Positions 23,230-36,350 of a stretch of DNA of 64,000 nt are shown here, piece after piece. This stretch comes from Adineta vaga. Its lineage: Eukaryota > Rotifera. The stretch covers positions 4,278,001-4,342,000 of the forward strand of contig CP075497.1 in NCBI GenBank assembly GCA_021613535.1, written 5' to 3'. The translations under genes and the position numbers were made by a program. How positions within the stretch are numbered: position 1 is the first letter of the stretch; each line of letters starts with the position of its first letter. The notes beneath the pieces were generated by a model. That model did not search any database and was not told the DNA's origin. It saw only the letters and a list, made by a program, of their open reading frames with translations.

Positions 23230-26200
23230 TAGAAGAAAATTAACAAATAGAAAAAGAAGTTTAATTATAAATGAAATAATATCATTGAATCTTTTAGTTC
23301 CATCACCGAATATCTACTTATATGCACATGCTTGAGCGTGAGAATGAGATTAGTCTTAGGTCTTGAAAAAGAAAGTTTGATAGATAGAAGAAAACAAAAA
23401 TAAATGAAAACAAACAGAGAAAGAAATCAAGAAAATTCTTTTTTTTAGTAAGCCATTGTACGGGGATGATGATGATGATGATGATGATTTTTCGTTGTCA
23501 TGGCATTCGTTTTATGTTTATCTGTTGATGTTCGTCGACTGGAATGTTTTGTTCTTAATATTGGTTCTGTTTTATTATTATTATTTGTTATTGTATGTTC
23601 ATTGGAACGATTAGAATAAATCATTTGAGAATATCCATTTGTCGTCGCTTTAGATGTCAAATCCATATCTGCTAAACGTCCATTTTGTATTATAGACGGC
23701 AATGCAATGACCGAAGGACGAGAAGAAGTAGAAGTAGGTGGAGGAATCGTCGAAGGATGGAAATATGAAGGAGCTAGTGTTGATACAGGTTTGGATTCGA
23801 TTTCTAGTAATTGTTCTGTTGGTTTTGTATTTCGATTATGTGTCCATGCTGATGAATGTTCTACTTTGAGATTTTCATTTGGTTGTGCTGTTGAATTACG
23901 ATGATGATAAACAGGTGGATATTTGTAACCCAAATTAACCCACCAATGTACAGCAATATCGTCAACAGTCAAACGTTTCGATGGTAATACCGTCAAACAG
24001 CTACGTATCAATCCGAGAGCGCCTAGAGATTTTTTCGAGTGTGTTTTTAGAGAAAAAAAGAAAGGAATTGTATCTGAGGAAAAAGATCATCTTGGAAATT
24101 TAATTATATACATTTTATACTATCGATAATACTATTCTTTTCTATTTCTTAGAATAATTTCGATTACCTGATTGTTCACGAGGTTGAATAAAATCTCCTG
24201 CTGTTATATTTCGTACTAGCCGATTATAATCACCACCTTGAAATGGCATTGATCCATAGACAAGCGTATAGAGTAACACGCCCAATGACCAACAATCAAC
24301 CTATGTAGAGAAAAAAACATTTATATATTCATTGATTGTATTGATAAGAAAAATGCCATAAAAACTGATTAAATACGTACTTCAGGCCCGTAATAAGGAA
24401 TACCGGAGACGATTTCAGGTGATGCATACAATGGAGAACCACAGAAAGTATGTCTAAAGAAAAAATGGAATGTCATATGCATCTAAATATTTAAATAAAA
24501 AATGCTTTACAATAATCGTCGTGGTGACCAACTGTTACTCAAACCGAAATCTGCTAACTAGAAAAAAAATGATACTCATTTGATTAAATAATAACGAAGA
24601 AAATAATATTCGATTTACTTTAATATCACCCTTATGATCAATTAAAATATTTTCTAATTTGAGATCTCTATGAACAATTTGATTCTAAAAAATGAATGAT
24701 TTTTATTTTATATTTAAAAACGAACTTATTCTTTCGAGATATTGATATTACTTTATGAAGAAAATGAACAGCAGAAACAATTTGTCGAAATATTGCTCGT
24801 GCTTGAGATTCTGGTATACGTCTCATACGATTTAAATAATCATACAATTCACCACCACTCGCATATTCCATTACAAGAATTATTTTCTCTCGACTTTCAT
24901 AGACTAAAATAGAATTACATGAAACAAAATAATTCATTTTTGATTAAACAAAAAAACGATTATCTTTTACCTTCTTTAACTTTGATAATATATGGATGAT
25001 TAAGACTAGTCATAAAATCGATTTCTCGTCGAATTCTTGCCAAATCATGTGGATTTTCAATACGCGATTTTTTAATTGTTTTTATTGCTACTTGTTCATT
25101 CTTACGTTTATCCAATGCCAATTTAACTTTTCCATATGTACCTTTGCCTAATGTTTGTTTGAAATCGAAACGACTATGTAATGTTTCACGTTGTGGACCA
25201 TTACCATTGGGATGACTTCCATTACTACCTGTATGTTCTTGTGAGGAAGGAGGAGTTGTAGTCGAATCACCGAAACTATTTAAACTTCCTAAACTAGACC
25301 AATTCTGAGTACGTGTTCGAGGACGATTACTGCCATTTGTTCCTCCACCTTCTAGCCTATACAAAGAGAAAAAGAAAAGATTATTATTTTTAGTTTAATA
25401 ATCAAAACGTAAGATCAAAAGGAGATTTAAACTCTTAGACTATCTTCAAAGATAATTGTAAAAACCTTCTACTGTCAATATAGTTCATATGTCTATTTTC
25501 TCGACATTTGATTTTATGATAGAATCAAATTTTTTTAATGAATACCCATGAATTTCTATTCTTAAGGTCTTTAACTGCATACAAATAGTTTTCATCAAAG
25601 ACGTTCTCTTTACCTGCTGGAACCCATTATAAATTTATAAAGATCAGATAAACCGCTTGAATTCTTATCCGAATTTTGGAGCGCAATCATTGATAAAGTT
25701 TTCGTTGACTTATTTTTATATAGAAGAAGTTTATATAGTCACAAGTGTCAAGTAAACTATAATTATGTGTTAGATATAAGTACTGTTGTTGTTGTTGATG
25801 ATGAAAGCAACGAAAAGAATAAGATTAAAGAGATTGAAAAGCTATTCAATGTCAATGTGTTCTTATACAGTTTTTGTTTCTCTCATTATCGTCAATGCGT
25901 ATATAGTTGATATGCAGCATATTTGGTGTAAAGATAAGTATGAATAAATTGTACTGTATATGAGAAGAATAACAATGAGAAAGAAGAGAAGAAATGAAAT
26001 GTTCAGATGATGATTTGGTATTTTTTACAACAGAAAATCGTGTTTTATCGTCGCCGTCGTCTTCTTCTTCTTGTTCGCTTTTTTCTTTCTTTCTTTCTTT
26101 CTTTCTTTCTCTCTCTTCTCTTTACAAACTTCACTTTTTATGTATGTATTCTTTTCAACAAAGACGAAAGCGTACGAACATACGAAACGATACTTGACGA

Positions 26201-28904
26201 AATAGCATACTGACGACGTGACGACGCCTGCTCGGTTTTCTCTCTCTCCCTCTCTCTCTCATTTTGCTTTAAAACGAAACCGCAAGCCAAATGTGAAGGA
26301 GAAAAAGAGAGAGAAGAATTTTGTTCTCTTATTTTATGACCACATAGAAATCATAACCTCTCATGTGTAACTAATATTAATGTCTATGATCGTTGCTATC
26401 TTGAAATTATTTTTTTTAATTATTTAACTATACGCTAATCCTTCGATCGAGTGAATCACTTTGATATTTTCTTTCGATATATAATTGAAATAAGAGAGAA
26501 GAACACATATGAAAAGTTTTAATAACAGTTTTTGTTCGTTTGATTTCTGTATGATATTTTACGCTTATTATATCGAGGTTTTTCTCGAGGACAAAATAAT
26601 GACTAGAAGAGCGGACGACATCAAGGTGAGTTTTCAAAATAAAGAAAAAATCTGCACTAGTTAAACAAAAGATATATAATAACATTTTTCTGTTTTTTTA
26701 GCTCGCAGGGAAGAAAGGTGGAGTAAAACCTATTTCTCCTTTTAATGCCAATATAAAAGAAGAAAAGAAAAATATTTGTATTTATCGAAAAATACTCTTT
26801 ACATCTTACTTGACTAATAAATCATCATGAGAATGTGAACGTTGTTGCTCAAAATAATTTAATTTAATAGCTATAGTTCCACCATGAGATTTAATTTCAT
26901 GCGCTCTTCGTCCAGTTGCCATATAGAGAAATTCTTCAAATACGTAATAATATTGAATAGTAAACTGACATATTTGTATGAAAAAATATCTACACGTACA
27001 GGTTGTTATCTACCTATCAATCGACCTATCTATCTATCAGAATAAAAATAAATCGAATGACAGATGATCATTACGGTGGAAGAGAGAAAAAAAGTCTGTT
27101 AGTTTTGTTTTTTTGTATATATAAACAAGGAGAATGAAATAATGTCAATGAAATGTTTTAATATATAAGAATAATGGCAAGTAATCGAAAAAAAAATGAA
27201 CATGAATGTCGGAGACGTCATTTCATTTTTTTTCTCTTCGATTGTGGTATCAATGATATGTTAAAATCAATATATATATATATATACGTACGAGAATAAA
27301 TTGTGACAAGACTCTGTATTTGACATATTCATTATGTAGAAAGATACTAGTTGTAATTAACTCGAAAAAAACGAAAAAAAAGAATGAATAATGATGAGGA
27401 TTGATCGTTCTAGGTGAAAAGCTTATAGCATTGAAGTTTGTTTATAACACTTGCGTAAGACGGATGTAATCGAGATGACAACGAAAGATTTCATTATTAC
27501 TTCTTTGTTGAGAAAAGAAAGAAAGAGAGAGAGAGAGAGCGAGAGAGACAGAGAACTGTTTGTTGAGTTTACTTTCTTTATATACATATACAAATGTGTA
27601 TTCGTTCAAAAAGATCAAATGTAGGTGGATTTGATTAGATTTCACTTTTCTTTAACGATTATGATGTCGTATCTCGTTACTTATTGTCTTAGATCATATA
27701 TGCATATTATGTTCATACCTCATTGTAGTCATGAATAATGAAGTTCAATGATTTCTTGACTGAAAGTTGTTGACTGTTGTTATGTTGTAATAAGCTGAAT
27801 ATATGGTCTATAGTTTGCTACTGACAGTGACCTTATCAGCCTTATAGAAAAGTACGAACAAGAGACAACGATAGACAGAATAGAAAAAGGACTAGACCTA
27901 TATTAATCGATAGAATTCGGGAAAAAATCCAAGAAATGATAGGAAGAAAAAGACCGAGATAGAGATATACTATAACGACAATTAATTGTGGAAAAGACGG
28001 AAACTATCAGCATCCATATTGACAAGAGCATGTCCAACAGAACATTAAGAAACATAAAACAAAAAGAACGAGGCGGACAACACTCTCCAAGATATATTTT
28101 ATTATTCAGCTGTAGGAACTGTCTTTTACATTGTACATATGTCCTTGTTATCATGAAGATAACTGGAAGAACAAGGTCTAAATTTGTTCGATTCATTTAA
28201 CAAAATATTTCTGTTATTTAGAAAAGATTATCTTTCATATTAATAATATATAAAATAAAACATAGATTAGTTTTTCAAGATAGTTTTCTTTGAAATATCT
28301 TCCTAGAATTTTTTTTATCTCTATCAAAAACAGTTGTTCGATTACTTAGATGATAAGTTTCTAACGTCAATATTCCCATTGGGATGTGTCAGTAGATGCA
28401 TCGATGATTTTTCTCTTTTTCTTCATTCTCTTCTATACACATCAATGTATATACACAAGCGAGACAATGTTTTTTTCTGGTTATATGCCCTTACGGCTCT
28501 CCATTAAGTAAATATGGCAAAACAGAAGCATCTGATTTGTACAGAATCCATTTGGCGATACTCTTGAGAAAAGAATTTACTTACGGTAAAAGATAATTTA
28601 CTGTTGGTCGTTGTGAACTAGTTGTTGAATAAATAGGTTGTTCTTGTTGTTCTGATTGAGAATAATCATAATTTAAAATGTTGGAAAGTGGTTCATTTCC
28701 ATTAGTATAACGTCGTTTCATAGATGGATATTGACTTGTTTTTGAATTACTCGTTGATCCACCATTCTGTGTTGTATAGATGTCTGTTTTTGCTGATGAT
28801 TGTGGCCATTTGTTATAGAATGATGTTGAATAACCTGTTGTATCGTACTGTGAGTCAGTAGTCGATGGTGGAATACGATGAGGTCGCGACGATGGAAATA
28901 ACAT
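21982..28904 (-). CDS. NUAK-family (AMPK-related) serine/threonine kinase
   Basis: AMPK-related kinase of the NUAK/ARK5 group, normally activated by LKB1 and acting on myosin phosphatase targeting and cell adhesion. First coding exon 28585-28904 ([14 protein letters not shown]) joins across a 3.2-kb intron to the exon starting at 25356. The kinase domain has the P-loop [13 protein letters not shown], lysine in [61 protein letters not shown] and the T-loop [15 protein letters not shown], whose Thr is the expected LKB1 site. [22 protein letters not shown] follows. Two alternative last exons can finish the kinase domain: exon A (23445-24022, [16 protein letters not shown]-like) and exon B (21982-23229, [15 protein letters not shown]). 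Both have the same splice phase and their own stops. A second start exon lies at 26810-26922. Isoforms would be about 640 or 850 residues. The family is secure; the isoform structure is inferred from sequence. Confidence 0.88.
23445..24022 (-). other. NUAK alternative terminal exon A (canonical NUAK end)
   Basis: Preceded by CTCTAG and beginning [20 protein letters not shown], this exon contains [12 protein letters not shown], a hallmark of NUAK kinases. It ends after a histidine run (a GAT/ATG microsatellite at about 23466-23487) in PRTMAY-stop. It carries its own stop, so including it makes exon B untranslated. Confidence 0.75.
26083..26112 (+). repeat. (TTTC)n microsatellite
   Basis: A run of about seven TTTC units is seen directly in the NUAK intron. 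Confidence 0.9.
26810..26922 (-). other. NUAK alternative first coding exon
   Basis: On the minus strand an open frame starts [19 protein letters not shown] at 26920-26922 and ends ...DDLLVK at a GTAAGA donor. It ends in phase 2 (AA|G CTA), exactly the phase of the upstream first exon (CC|G CTA). It would splice to the exon at 25356 to give [13 protein letters not shown]. It encodes 38 residues with no recognisable domain. Confidence 0.6.
27269..27286. repeat. (TA)n microsatellite
   Basis: A perfect TA tract of about 18 bases lies in the NUAK intron. Confidence 0.9.
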
Positions 28905-30147
28905 TGTTCATAAGCCGATCGTCTGCGAATATGTTCTGATTATGGCTAGAGAAAAAAGAGTGATAGAGAATCTATGAATAATCATGCACTAGTTTGGTGA
29001 ATTTTCTTTTTCTTTCAAGCATTATTTTTTCTCTTTTGTCAGGCGTTCTCTTCACAAACATACACATACACATACACACTTCTCTGACGGCACAAGTATT
29101 GCATTATGAAGAAAGACAGAGAGGAGAAAAAGAAGAAGAAAGAAAAAGAACAAAAAAGGAAGAAAGAAGGAAAAAAAGAGTAACTTCTACATATCCATTT
29201 AATGTTAAATGTACATATTAGTCAAAAAAAAACCCGAAACAAAAAGAAAAAAAGATGATTGCTGTCAAATGGATAAGAGTAAGAGGTAACATATCATCAA
29301 TCGATCAAAATGTACAAAAAAAAAGAAATATATTTGATTATTTCTTTCTATGTATCAAATATGTCTGTTTATAGCTATCTCTTCGTCTCATTTTCATAAG
29401 CAATAAACATTTATATGTATGTCGTAAGCAAAAATGATGACAAAGATATAACCTTCTTTGAAGAAAAAAAAGCCTCAAAGTATTCGAAAATAACTAATGT
29501 TTTTCTTTGAAACTATTGTAGACGTCGTATTACAAGAACATCTTGTCCAAAATAAATAAGAAAATCGTATTTATAATTACCTGATAAGAGGCGGAAAAAA
29601 ACATATTGATGTATCATTAATGTTTTGTCGTCACTAAACGTTTTTTTTTCTTTTTCTTCTTCTTCTTATTCTTTCACAATAAGAATGTTGTGTTTTTTTA
29701 TGATAATGATATCAAAATCAAAGAAACATTTCCAAGTGTAAGAATTTTTATCTTTAGTTGTGAAAATATCAATTGACGATCAAGGCACAAAATATTTTCT
29801 TTATTTTTGCTTGAATAAAGCGATAAGATCGATCACAGAGAACATATTTTGATTATTTAGAATAGTTGGAAAAACAAAGTTAAATAAACAAAATATTCTT
29901 CCTGAAATAACAAATTAATCGAGGATAGTTGACAAAAATAACAACTCATATTTCGAAAGAAAATGATTCATTCATGCGAGATTATTAATCATTAAGATTT
30001 GGTAGGAGGAATATTATCGATTCGTTTCCTTATTATTAACGTAAATCAAATATATTTTTCGTTGATATTCAATAATAAAAGCAATCACAAAGTATAAATT
30101 ATCAAATAGAATAAGAGAGAGAGAAAAGAATCATAAAATATCGTATT
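28905..30147. promoter_or_regulatory. Intergenic region upstream of NUAK, downstream of twinfilin
   Basis: Both flanking genes are on the minus strand, so this stretch holds the promoter for the distal NUAK first exon and the twinfilin 3' flank. It is AT-rich with purine-rich runs (29100-29180). No exon was recognised. Confidence 0.45.
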
Positions 30148-31860
30148 TTATTCATCGGGATTATCGACTGCTTTAAGTAAACGACGTGGACCACGTGTGG
30201 ACGGAGCTTTAGGTCTTGCAAATGATGTTTTACTAGCACTTGCTAACACTTCGGGATGAAGTTGTTGAAATAGATAATCATTTGTAAGATCATTTATATC
30301 ACAAAGTTCCAACTAAAGTTATATGATAAAAGATTTCAATAGAAATAAACAAAATTCATATACTTTTCGATCAAAAGTAATACCAAATTTCTTTTCAATA
30401 GTATCAATAACACTTTCTTTACAACTTGCATAAACCATACGTTGTTTTATTTTCGAACCATGACCAGGTACAGAATAGAGAAAAACTAAATCGATAGGAG
30501 AGATTAGAATGATAAAATTGGAAATTGTTTACATGTTGAATGTATTGTTTCATTATTGAAATCATGTGTAAATCGATAGAGATGATATCGTCCTGCATTT
30601 TCGGGTAAACATGTACGAATATGTTCAGGAGTTGCAGTAGATTCTGAATGGGATAAGAATATACGTTCCTTTTCATGATCAATCTCCTACGAAAACAAGA
30701 GAATAAAGTATGAAATCTAATCAAAGTAATACAAAAAAAAAGTTCATTTTAGATCGAAATCTTTCGATTCGAAGGTCATTAGTTATTGTTAGTTAACATT
30801 CTGAAATTTCAAATCTATTCATGGCTTCGAAAGCCTTATTATTTCCTTGACAAATATATAGATTTCAAAATATGTAAATTTAATTTGCATTTCATTATCA
30901 AATTCTTTTCCTTTCTTTTCGATTTACCATTTGGATATAATTAACAGTTTGATTTTTGAATAGATGTAATGCTTCAAGAACATTTTCATCAAATGGAAAC
31001 ATTAATCCTTGTAAAGTTTGATGTTTAGAATCAACACTTATATCAGAAGTAATCTAAATAGAAGAATCGAATTTATTATAATTCAAATAGATTGAAACGA
31101 ACGAACTTCTCGTTGTTTGATTTCATGCATTTCTTCTTCACGTATTGTTCGAGGTGGTGGTGCTGCTTGAGTACGAATATGTTGATGAAATGAATTAATC
31201 GTCATTTCATTCTTTAATAACAAGACAAAAATGCTTAAGATCTTTTTTTAAGTTTAACACATATAATTACGATCGATGAAGCACGAATTTCTTCAGTGAT
31301 ATATGCTAAACCAAATTCTCGTTTAAGTGTTGCAACTGTTGAAGCATATAGCATTCGTTCACGAACCTAGATAGGATGAGAAATATTGTTTCACGAATGA
31401 ATCGATTGAGTACTTTAGCTTCATCAGGAATATAAACAATAAATAACCAATTATGACCACTGATTTCATTGACTGTATCAAGACGAACAAAATAATATGC
31501 TGGACGATTGGATTTTACTAATGGTGGTATCATTTGTTCAAAATCTAGAGAAAACTTTTCTATCCGTGAATGAAAGACAAATTTGTTTCTACCTTCGTTA
31601 AATGTATGTTGAGCATTATGTTCTTCTTTTATAACGAGAGTTTCTACAAAAAAAAAGATGGATCTGTATACTGCTCAATTACGTTGAAAAGAACATAACA
31701 AACCATTTTCAATAACAATAACAACAACTCGAATATGTCCATCTTTCATTTCACCAATTTTTTTTCGTAATGAATCATTTGCTAAATTGAAATAAATCTT
31801 TCCAGAATATTAATAGAGATCTTTTTTTCATTCACCTGTGATTCCTGATTGATGAGACAT
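30148..31860 (-). CDS. TWF: Twinfilin (two ADF-H domains)
   Basis: Actin-monomer-binding and filament-capping protein of the cofilin superfamily. The start is MSHQSGITANDSLRKKIGE at 31858-31860. About 345 residues in six or so exons, close to the family length of 350. The first ADF-H domain contains PAYYFVRLDTVNEISGHNW, LFIVYIPDEAKVRERMLYAS and EFGLAYITEEIR. A linker, NSFHQHIRTQAAPPPRTIRE, leads to the second ADF-H domain with FPFDENVLEALHLF, YHLYRFTHDFNNETIHS and KQRMVYASCKESVIDTIEKK. The tail KTSFARPKAPSTRGPRRLLK is the conserved Pro/basic C-terminus that binds capping protein and phosphoinositides in known twinfilins. An ATTACAG acceptor lies about 20 bases upstream of the start. Two full ADF-H domains exclude cofilin and coactosin. 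Confidence 0.94.
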
Positions 31861-33127
31861 TGTGCTCTTTTATATTGTCTGTAATAAATAAAAGTGACGA
31901 GAAAAAAAATGAAAGAACAAGATAACTCAAAACAAATATCGACTTCACCGTCACCCGTTTACTCAACCAGCTAGGAATAGTATTCATTGATGATGATGAT
32001 GATGATAATGTTCGCTTGCATCACATTGGTGCTTTTTGAATGCCGATAGCGAGCACCATCTAGGCAATATAATCGTCTTTGTAAAGATGGATGAATGGAT
32101 GGATAGTTTTTTTTCCTATACAAAAATATTCTTATTCGCCAATAAAATATTTTAAGACGCAGCATAGCATACGTTTATTTATCGCGATCGCGATGGTCGT
32201 CGTCGTCGTCGTACATTTTAATCAGATAAACGAATCTAGATAGATTACTATCGACCTTATCCGATTTTTTTTAACGTAATATTTTTCTTTTTTTTTTCTT
32301 TTCAATTCTTTCAATTACATCGATCATATATATTCAATTATTCACTTATCTCATTCGGATATTTTTAATGCTGCGTATTTATTTCGAATCTTAATACATC
32401 GGGTACTTTTCCCTTTTAATTTTATTCTATATCTTTCTGTTTCTGCTTGTTTACTTTATCGTATTCTTTCAATACCATATATTTTATTTAAATTCTTTCT
32501 CCGTCGATCTTCTTTTCTTTTCTTTTCTTTACATTACACTGCACTAATTTGTTTCTAGAATAAACTTCTAACTATCTTTTCTTTTGCATCTTCTTTGAAT
32601 ATTTTTATAATGAATTAAAAATTACTAGTAGGATTCCTTCCGGATAAAAATGACATTCTTCACTGTTGACAGTGTTTTCAAAAAAAAGAAGAAGAATCAT
32701 TCGCATTTCTATCTTAGAGTTCTTTTCAAAATTTTTTTCTTTATTGGTCTCTCACATTGCTATTAATAGCAAAATTATCACATAAAATTATTCAAAGATA
32801 AAATATAAAATACAGGTGCATCTTCGCTGTATTTTCTCTCACATCGATGATTCACCAAATGATTGCTTTTCGTATTGACATAGAATGTAATCGAAGTTCG
32901 TACTTTTCTAAGGACGAATACAGAATAGATCGAGCCCTGTACTTAATAATCTATACGAAAACTGTGCCACTATTAAAAATGCATGATTAATGAGAAAAGA
33001 AACATTCCATCCTGGATTAGATTCTCATATAAACTACGTATACATTTTTATATTATTTTCTTCCAGATTATCATTTGCGTAGACGCATAGCAAAAACGTT
33101 TTCATTTTAATTATATTGAAGAGAAAA
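31861..33127. promoter_or_regulatory. Divergent promoter region of twinfilin (-) and ALAS (+)
   Basis: Two head-to-head genes are separated by 1.27 kb. Simple repeats include GAT triplets near 31988-32008, GTC triplets near 32196-32212 and CTTTT units near 32510-32531. No exon was recognised. An AG-ending pyrimidine-poor site lies about 8 bases before the ALAS start. Confidence 0.45.
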
Positions 33128-35365
33128 ATGACAGTACCCGCTTTGAAATGTCCATTTTTATCTCAATTTACTTTACAACAAGTTCGATCATCAGCTCCAC
33201 ATATTCTCAATGCCGGAATTGAATCATGTCCAATTTTTAGTCAATTTGCTCGTAAAATTTCAACAACAAGCGTTGAGAAAAGTGGCAATTCATCAACATC
33301 ATCATCGATGTCTTATCCACTTAATTTAAATGAAATCAAGGCTGTTCATGAGAAAATGTTTGAACGAAACCATCAACAATCTTCAGCATCGAAACTCAAA
33401 ACATTTCCAACAAATTTTCAAACATTATTAAATAAGAATACACCTAATCCATATGGTGAAAGTACGATAATAAAAATGACATTGTTTCTTTTGATATCAG
33501 AGTTGTTTTTTTCTAAATTTTAAGTTATTATTTCGCTTGAATGTGAAGATCTTCTTTGTCCATTTTTAAAATCAACACCGATTACACTTCGACGTATGAG
33601 TATGGACCAGGATACAATCGAAGTTAATCGAAATTTAGGTAATTAAACATGTTGTATCAAAAGATATTATTTAATTTTTTCTTTCTATATAGGCAATATT
33701 GCCCGTCCGATGACAGTGCCCAACAATGAGAATGTCAAACCATTTGAATATAGTGCATTTTTTGATGAACGAATTGAAGCAAAAAAACGGGATAATTCTT
33801 ATCGAGTTTTTAAACGTGTTCAACGACGAAGCGGTTGTTTTCCTCAGGCTGATGTAATGAAAAATCTCGATGATGATGAAGATACTCGTAAAATAACTGT
33901 CTGGTGCAGCAACGATTATCTTGGTTTAGGGGAACATCCTAAAATGAAAAAAGCGGTCATGTAAGTAATTCATTCAATATTCTGCATTTACAAAAGTATT
34001 TCATGGTTTTATGATTTTCCTTTCGAGCGGAAATTAATTTTTTTTTCTTAATGAATTTTAGTGATGCAGTCACAGCGCATGGCTCTGGTTCAGGTGGTAC
34101 ACGAAATATCTCTGGTACAAGTCCATTACATGAAAAACTCGAAGAACATTTAGCACGTCTGCACAAAAAAGAATCAGCATTAATTTTCACATCATGCTAT
34201 GTTGCCAATGATACAACTTTATATACATTAGCCAAGTCATTACCAGGTTGTCATATTTTTTCCGATAGTGGAAATCATGCATCCATGATTCAAGGTATAC
34301 GAAATAGTCAAGTACCAAAACATATCTTTCGACATAATGATATCGATCATTTGGAAGAATTATTAAAAAAAGTTCCAAGACATGTACCGAAAATTGTCGC
34401 ATTTGAAACAGTACACTCAATGGACGGTACGAATAATTGCATAGGTTTTTCTTTTGGCATAAAATGTTTTGATGTATCGATTTTCTATAGGTTCAATTTG
34501 TGATTTGGAAGCAATGTTGGATGTTGCACATGATTATGGTTCAATAACATTTATCGACGAAGTTCATGCCGTTGGTTTATATGGTCACAATGGAGCGGGT
34601 ATTGGTGAACGTGATCAAGTTCTTCATAAAATGGATATTATATCAGGAACACTTGGTTTGTAATCAATAAGTAGAAATTTGAGATAAAAAGAGATAGATT
34701 TAAATTTTCTTCTAGGTAAAGCATTTGGTAGTATTGGTGGTTATATTGCTGGTAGTGCAAAAATGGCGGATTTCATACGAAGTTATGGTTCTGGTTTTAT
34801 TTTTACAACATCAATGCCACCAACAGTTTTAGCAAGTGCTATAGCAGCTATTGAAGTAACTCTATTTAAAGGAATTTTTCATTCTCTAATTGAAATCTGA
34901 CATAGATTTCGATAAGTGATGAAGGTCGTTCATTACGTCGTAAACAACAAGAAAATGTTCGTGAATTACGCTCAAAATTAATCGATGCTGGTCTTCCTGT
35001 AATGATGTCACCAAGTCATATTATTCCTATTCATGTAAGAGACAATACTCATCTTCTTCCGTTCAATTTGAAGTACGCTTTCTTTTTCTGTTTTCTAGGT
35101 TGGAAATGCTGCATTAGCTACTCTTTTATGTAATCATTTACTTGATCGTTATTCGATCTATATTCAATCAATCAATTATCCAACAGTTGAACGTGGAACT
35201 GAACGTTTAAGAATTGCTGCGACACCTTATCATACAAGTGAAATGATTGATCAATTAGTTGAAGCATTAAAACAAGTTTGGAAGGATGTTGGTCTTAATT
35301 TGAAATCTCTTGATCAACAACAACAACAGCAATATTCGCCTCTTACCTTCCGACAACACGCTTAA
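33128..35365 (+). CDS. ALAS: 5-aminolevulinate synthase, mitochondrial
   Basis: Pyridoxal-phosphate enzyme joining glycine and succinyl-CoA to 5-aminolevulinate, the first step of animal heme synthesis, in the mitochondrial matrix. Eight exons encode about 585 residues. The start is [11 protein letters not shown] at 33128. The N-terminus carries three Cys-Pro heme-regulatory-type motifs: KCPFLS, SCPIFS and LCPFLK, as in vertebrate ALAS, where heme binding blocks import or stability. The catalytic core has [58 protein letters not shown], the PLP lysine in [24 protein letters not shown] and [10 protein letters not shown]. The stop (35363-35365) overlaps an AATAAA hexamer at 35364-35369, which may be the polyadenylation signal. 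The ALAS call is secure against the related KBL enzyme because of the CP motifs and the N-terminal extension. Confidence 0.96.
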
Positions 35366-36350
35366 TAAAGAAGATTAATCATGACTGACATATTGTTGCT
35401 CATGCTTTCTTTCTTTTATCTATCCGTATGTTATTTTAGCTATCTTCTCCTATTTAAGTCTCTTTCATTTTTAACCGATTCAACCAGAATACCTACACTC
35501 GTAGAGATATTAATAAAGGTCTACTTAGTTTGCTTTTTATTTCTCATTTCTTAGTTTGATTTATTCTTTTCTAACATGAAATCTTTTTATCCTTCTCGTA
35601 ATCATCCGTTTTTTTTGCATTGTTTATTGTCTTAGTTTTACGTTTTTTTTGATTGAAGAAAAAAACAATTCATTGAAAAAAAATAATTTTCTTTTTCTTT
35701 TTCCGTCGAATTTTTTCCCTCGATTTCTAAGAATAGATTCATACGAAACTGTATCGTATGAAACGTTTTACGTTCGTTTTAGAATTGAAGGGCATCTTTT
35801 GTTTCAATTATCTATAATTGTATCGAAAATTGTAATTCGATCAGCGCGATTTAATATAAATATCAGAATGAGAATGACAAATCTAATTCCTGTCAACAAC
35901 AACTAATCTACTTCTTTTCTTTGAGGTGTATATAAAAAAAAGTGAAAAACTAGTAGGAAAAGCAAAAGAATGAGCACATAGGCATATATTATAAATGAAA
36001 AAGAAGAAAAAGAAGAAGAAAAATGATGAGAAAATATGTGACGTGAAGCATCGCTTCCTATTATTCAGTCGGCTGTTAGTGTTCGAGAAAAGTGAACGTC
36101 ATGCGTAAAACAAAACTATTCCTGTAGTGTGATCCTTCATTATCATGAAATCTTGTTTTTGTCTCTCTCTCTCACTCCTTATGTCTTAGATTACGAACTC
36201 GTTTTCTTAGTTTTTTTTCTCCTTTTCCATATCACATATTCTTAACTGATTATGCATTCATGTGTATTGTTGTTTATCTTTGTTTTCTATAATGTTTTTC
36301 AGATTGTATAAATAACTAAGTAATTTATTAATATTTTATACAAAATTAAA
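35366..36350 (+). other. Intergenic between ALAS and AMP deaminase
   Basis: About 985 bases of T-rich DNA without a credible reading frame. AATAAA occurs at the ALAS stop and again near 35512. A TTTTTCAG acceptor-like site at about 36295-36302 lies some 50 bases before the AMP deaminase start and may mark a 5' UTR or trans-splice acceptor. Confidence 0.5.

Larger units (their letters stand above)
25357..28584 (-). other. NUAK first intron, 3.2 kb
   Basis: The donor GTAAGT is at 28579-28584 and the acceptor TATAG at 25357-25361. It is far longer than other introns in the window. It holds an alternative first coding exon (26810-26922), a (TTTC)n tract at about 26083-26112 and a (TA)n tract at 27269-27286. 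Otherwise I see no coding exon. An intron of this size next to an alternative start exon may carry promoter elements. Confidence 0.65.
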
